Source: Acidovorax sp. (lineage in GTDB: Bacteria > Pseudomonadota > Gammaproteobacteria > Burkholderiales > Burkholderiaceae_C). From it: 18,234 bases of DNA. The position numbers and the translations under genes were made by a program. A model generated the notes under the pieces. That model was not told where the DNA came from. It did no database searches and saw only the letters and a list, made by a program, of their open reading frames with translations. Each line of letters starts with the position of its first letter. Position 1 is the stretch's first letter. Shown here in pieces: positions 16,274 through 18,234 of this stretch. The stretch is taken from assembly GCA_011620245.1 (NCBI GenBank), contig WOZN01000024.1, positions 1 to 18,234 on the forward strand. The letters are read 5' to 3'.

Positions 16274-18201
16274 TTCACGCCCACGTAAACCGAGCGGCCT
16301 GCAGTGGCGTAGGTGCGTGCCAACTGATAGTCCTTGTCAGCCAGGTTGTCGATGCGTGCCAGCACGGTGTAGTCACGGGCAATGCGGGTGCTGGCGTACA
16401 GGTTGAACAGCGCATAGCCGCCCAGCTCGTTGGTATTGGCCGCGTTGTCAAAGCGGCGGCCCGAGGCCTGCAATTCGGCACCCACCGTCCAGTCGGCAAT
16501 GCGCGTGTCGGCGCCCAGGGTGGCATGGCGCTTGGCCCGGCGGGCCAGTTGCTTGCCCGTGTCCAGGTCACGGTGGTTTTGCAGATCAAGCGAGCCATGC
16601 AGCTGCATACCCGCCAGGTGGTAAGACCCGGCAAACGTCACCCCCTCGTACTGCGCGCGGGCCGTGTTGGCATAGCAACCGAAGGGCGATGCACAATTGC
16701 CCGCACCCCCGAACGAGATCAGGTCGGAAACCCGGTTGCGGTAGGCCACCACCGAAAAGCTGCTGCGGTTTTGCGCGTAGCGCAGGCCCAGTTCGGCGTT
16801 GCGGCTGCTTTCGGGTTGCAACATGGCCACGCCGTATTCGCTGAAACGCTGGTACAGCGTGGGCGCCCGGAAAGCCGTGCCCGCCGAGGCCGTTGCACGC
16901 CAGTGCGGCGCAAAGGCGTAACCGTAGGACGCGCTGCCCGTGTCCTTGCCGCCGAACTCGCTGTCGGAATCATGGCGAACGTTGACCTGCAGGGCATGGC
17001 GCCCCGCATTGAAGCCGTAGCCCAGCGCCAGCGCATCCTGCGAACGGCCACGGTGGATGGGGGCGTTTTGCAGATCGTCTTCACGGCGCTCCAATGCCGC
17101 GCTGAAGCGGTGCGCGCCCCAGCGGTATTCGTTCTGCCAGAGGTAGCCGCGCAGCTGGGTTTCGGTGAGGTAGGGCGATGGCGTGGTCTCGTAGCGGCTG
17201 GCTGAATCGGTGACCGACATGCGCATGCTGTAGGCATCCGACCATTGCGCCGCCCAGGTCAGGCCTGCCGTGCGCAGGCGGTGCAGGTTGCGGTCGTCCA
17301 AGGGCTGGGCGGGGTTGTAGGTGAAGTTGTCGTAACCTGAATTCATGCGGCTGGCCAGCAGCGTTGCATCCAGGCGGTGGCGGGCATTGATGCGCAAGCC
17401 CAGCCGGGCGTTGCCCGAGGTGCTTTGGTAACCATCACGGTCGGGGTTGTGCGAACCGCTGACCTTGGCGTCAAAGCCATCGCTGATTTCACGCGCAATG
17501 CCCAGCGAATAATCGAACGCGCCATCCTGTCCGGCCGCGCCGCTGACCCCGGCCTCGACCTTGCGGGTGCCCTGGTTGCCAATGCCCACGCCCACATAGG
17601 GCCGGGCGGGGCCTTCGCCCCGGCGCGTGAAAAGCTGGATCACTCCGCCAATGGCGTCCGACCCATAGACCGCGGCAGCGGGGCCGCGCAGCACCTCGAT
17701 GCGGTCGATCTGCGACAGCGGAATCTGCTCCCACTGTGCGCCGCCGGTGGACTGCGAATCGATGCGCACACCGTCGATATACACCGCCGTGAAACGCGAT
17801 TCGGCGCCCCGCAGAAAAACGCTGCTGGCATTGCCCACGCCGCCGTTGCGCGAAACCTCGATGCCAGGAAGGCGTGCCAGCACATCGGCCAGCCCCGTGG
17901 CACCGCTGCTTTCAATGGTTTCGCGGTCCACGATGGACATGTCGGCCACCAGATCGGCCAGGGTCTGCCCGGTGCGCGTGGCGGTCACCACGGTGTCTTG
18001 CAGCGACGGCATGCGCGCGTTTTGTGCCAGCAGCACGGGCGCTGCCGATGGCTGCGCTTGCGCCGCCTGGGCAGACAGCAGCGCCAGGACAGCCAGCACG
18101 CAGGGGCGCAGGCACAGCGGCGCAATACGGCGCACATGGCGCACATGGCGCACATGGCGCACATGGCGCGCGCGAGGGATACGGTTTTTCATACGAATCA
18201 T
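16258..18201 (-). CDS. btuB: TonB-dependent vitamin B12 outer-membrane receptor
   Basis: The product has about 647 residues, close to BtuB (about 614) plus a long N terminus. It imports cobalamin across the outer membrane. After a signal region (hydrophobic core around PCVLAVLALLSAQAAQA) comes a TonB box, DTVVTATR. The plug domain follows with VDRETIESSGATGLADVLAR, LPGIEVSRNGG, VFLRGAESRFTAVYIDGVRI and IDRIEVLRGPAAAVYGSDAI, then a beta-barrel with alternating aromatic strands ending RSVYVGVKWAPQ. The n-region is unusual, with four HVR repeats. The start is uncertain: ATG 18201 was chosen, ATG 18192 and TTG 18210 are alternatives, and none has a strong Shine-Dalgarno. It appears to be the first gene of the visible cluster and overlaps cobB by 16 bases. 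Confidence 0.92.
   Translation of the reverse strand: MIRMKNRIPRARHVRHVRHVRHVRRIAPLCLRPCVLAVLALLSAQAAQAQPSAAPVLLAQNARMPSLQDTVVTATRTGQTLADLVADMSIVDRETIESSGATGLADVLARLPGIEVSRNGGVGNASSVFLRGAESRFTAVYIDGVRIDSQSTGGAQWEQIPLSQIDRIEVLRGPAAAVYGSDAIGGVIQLFTRRGEGPARPYVGVGIGNQGTRKVEAGVSGAAGQDGAFDYSLGIAREISDGFDAKVSGSHNPDRDGYQSTSGNARLGLRINARHRLDATLLASRMNSGYDNFTYNPAQPLDDRNLHRLRTAGLTWAAQWSDAYSMRMSVTDSASRYETTPSPYLTETQLRGYLWQNEYRWGAHRFSAALERREDDLQNAPIHRGRSQDALALGYGFNAGRHALQVNVRHDSDSEFGGKDTGSASYGYAFAPHWRATASAGTAFRAPTLYQRFSEYGVAMLQPESSRNAELGLRYAQNRSSFSVVAYRNRVSDLISFGGAGNCASPFGCYANTARAQYEGVTFAGSYHLAGMQLHGSLDLQNHRDLDTGKQLARRAKRHATLGADTRIADWTVGAELQASGRRFDNAANTNELGGYALFNLYASTRIARDYTVLARIDNLADKDYQLARTYATAGRSVYVGVKWAPQ
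18131..18166. repeat. Fourfold 9-bp tandem repeat in the btuB signal region
   Basis: Four perfect copies of cgcacatgg follow one another. On the coding strand they encode HVR repeated four times before the hydrophobic core of the signal peptide. Because the unit is three codons, copy-number change would lengthen or shorten the basic n-region without a frameshift. Confidence 0.95.
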
Positions 18202-18234
18202 CGTCAACAAACTACCCGAGCCGGCTTCCCCGCC
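18202..18234 (-). promoter_or_regulatory. Upstream leader of btuB, possibly the 3' end of a cobalamin riboswitch (not confirmed)
   Basis: Only 33 bases upstream of the chosen start are visible. The minus strand reads GGCGGGGAAGCCGGCTCGGG then a short TA-containing stretch. Such GC-rich sequence resembles the tail of cobalamin riboswitch leaders commonly found before btuB in this group. The conserved B12 box and core are not in the window, so this is a pointer for the adjacent sequence rather than an identification. Confidence 0.2.

Overview
The window reads as a GC-rich chromosomal segment of a betaproteobacterium, most likely Burkholderiales of the Comamonadaceae type (Acidovorax, Rhodoferax, Polaromonas and relatives). 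This placement is inference. It rests on the GC-rich codon use, the recognisable gene order of the cobalamin cluster, and dispersed repeats that I recall as typical of this group. Every gene I can support lies on the minus strand, so transcription runs from right (18234) to left (1).

Right block (18201 to 10762, in transcription order): btuB (outer-membrane TonB-dependent cobalamin receptor), cobB/cbiA (cobyrinate a,c-diamide synthase), cobU (cobinamide kinase/guanylyltransferase), btuF (periplasmic corrinoid-binding protein), btuC (permease), btuD (ATPase) and cobO/btuR (corrinoid adenosyltransferase). Consecutive genes overlap or abut, mostly by ATGA, with no gap over 4 bp.

Middle block (10658 to 3878): jetA, jetB, jetC and jetD, a complete type I Wadjet system. 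Wadjet is an SMC-family (MukBEF/MksBEF-like) anti-plasmid defence complex with a Toprim-fold nuclease subunit. The only substantial non-coding gap in the window, about 103 bp, lies just upstream of jetA.

Left block (3881 to 1): cbiB (adenosylcobinamide-phosphate synthase), cobD (threonine-phosphate decarboxylase, CobC in Pseudomonas nomenclature), cobQ/cbiP (cobyric acid synthase) and the first 90 codons of cobT, which runs off the left edge. The jetD stop codon overlaps the cbiB start codon (ATGA), so the defence genes are physically fused into the vitamin B12 operon.

The B12 genes form a coherent uptake, salvage and late-synthesis pathway. BtuB/BtuF/BtuC/BtuD import corrinoid and CobO adenosylates it. 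CobB and CobQ amidate the corrin ring. CobD and CbiB attach the aminopropanol arm. CobU activates cobinamide and CobT prepares the lower ligand. Corrin-ring synthesis genes and cobS are not in the window.

The most interesting points are: (1) a complete, apparently intact Wadjet system embedded in and translationally coupled to a cobalamin operon; (2) three copies of a roughly 65-bp palindromic repeat lying in frame inside btuD, cobU and cbiB; (3) a separate in-frame insertion of about 28 codons, with a GC-rich palindrome, inside cobO; and (4) a fourfold 9-bp repeat in the btuB signal region. No tRNA, rRNA, CRISPR array, insertion sequence or phage gene was seen.
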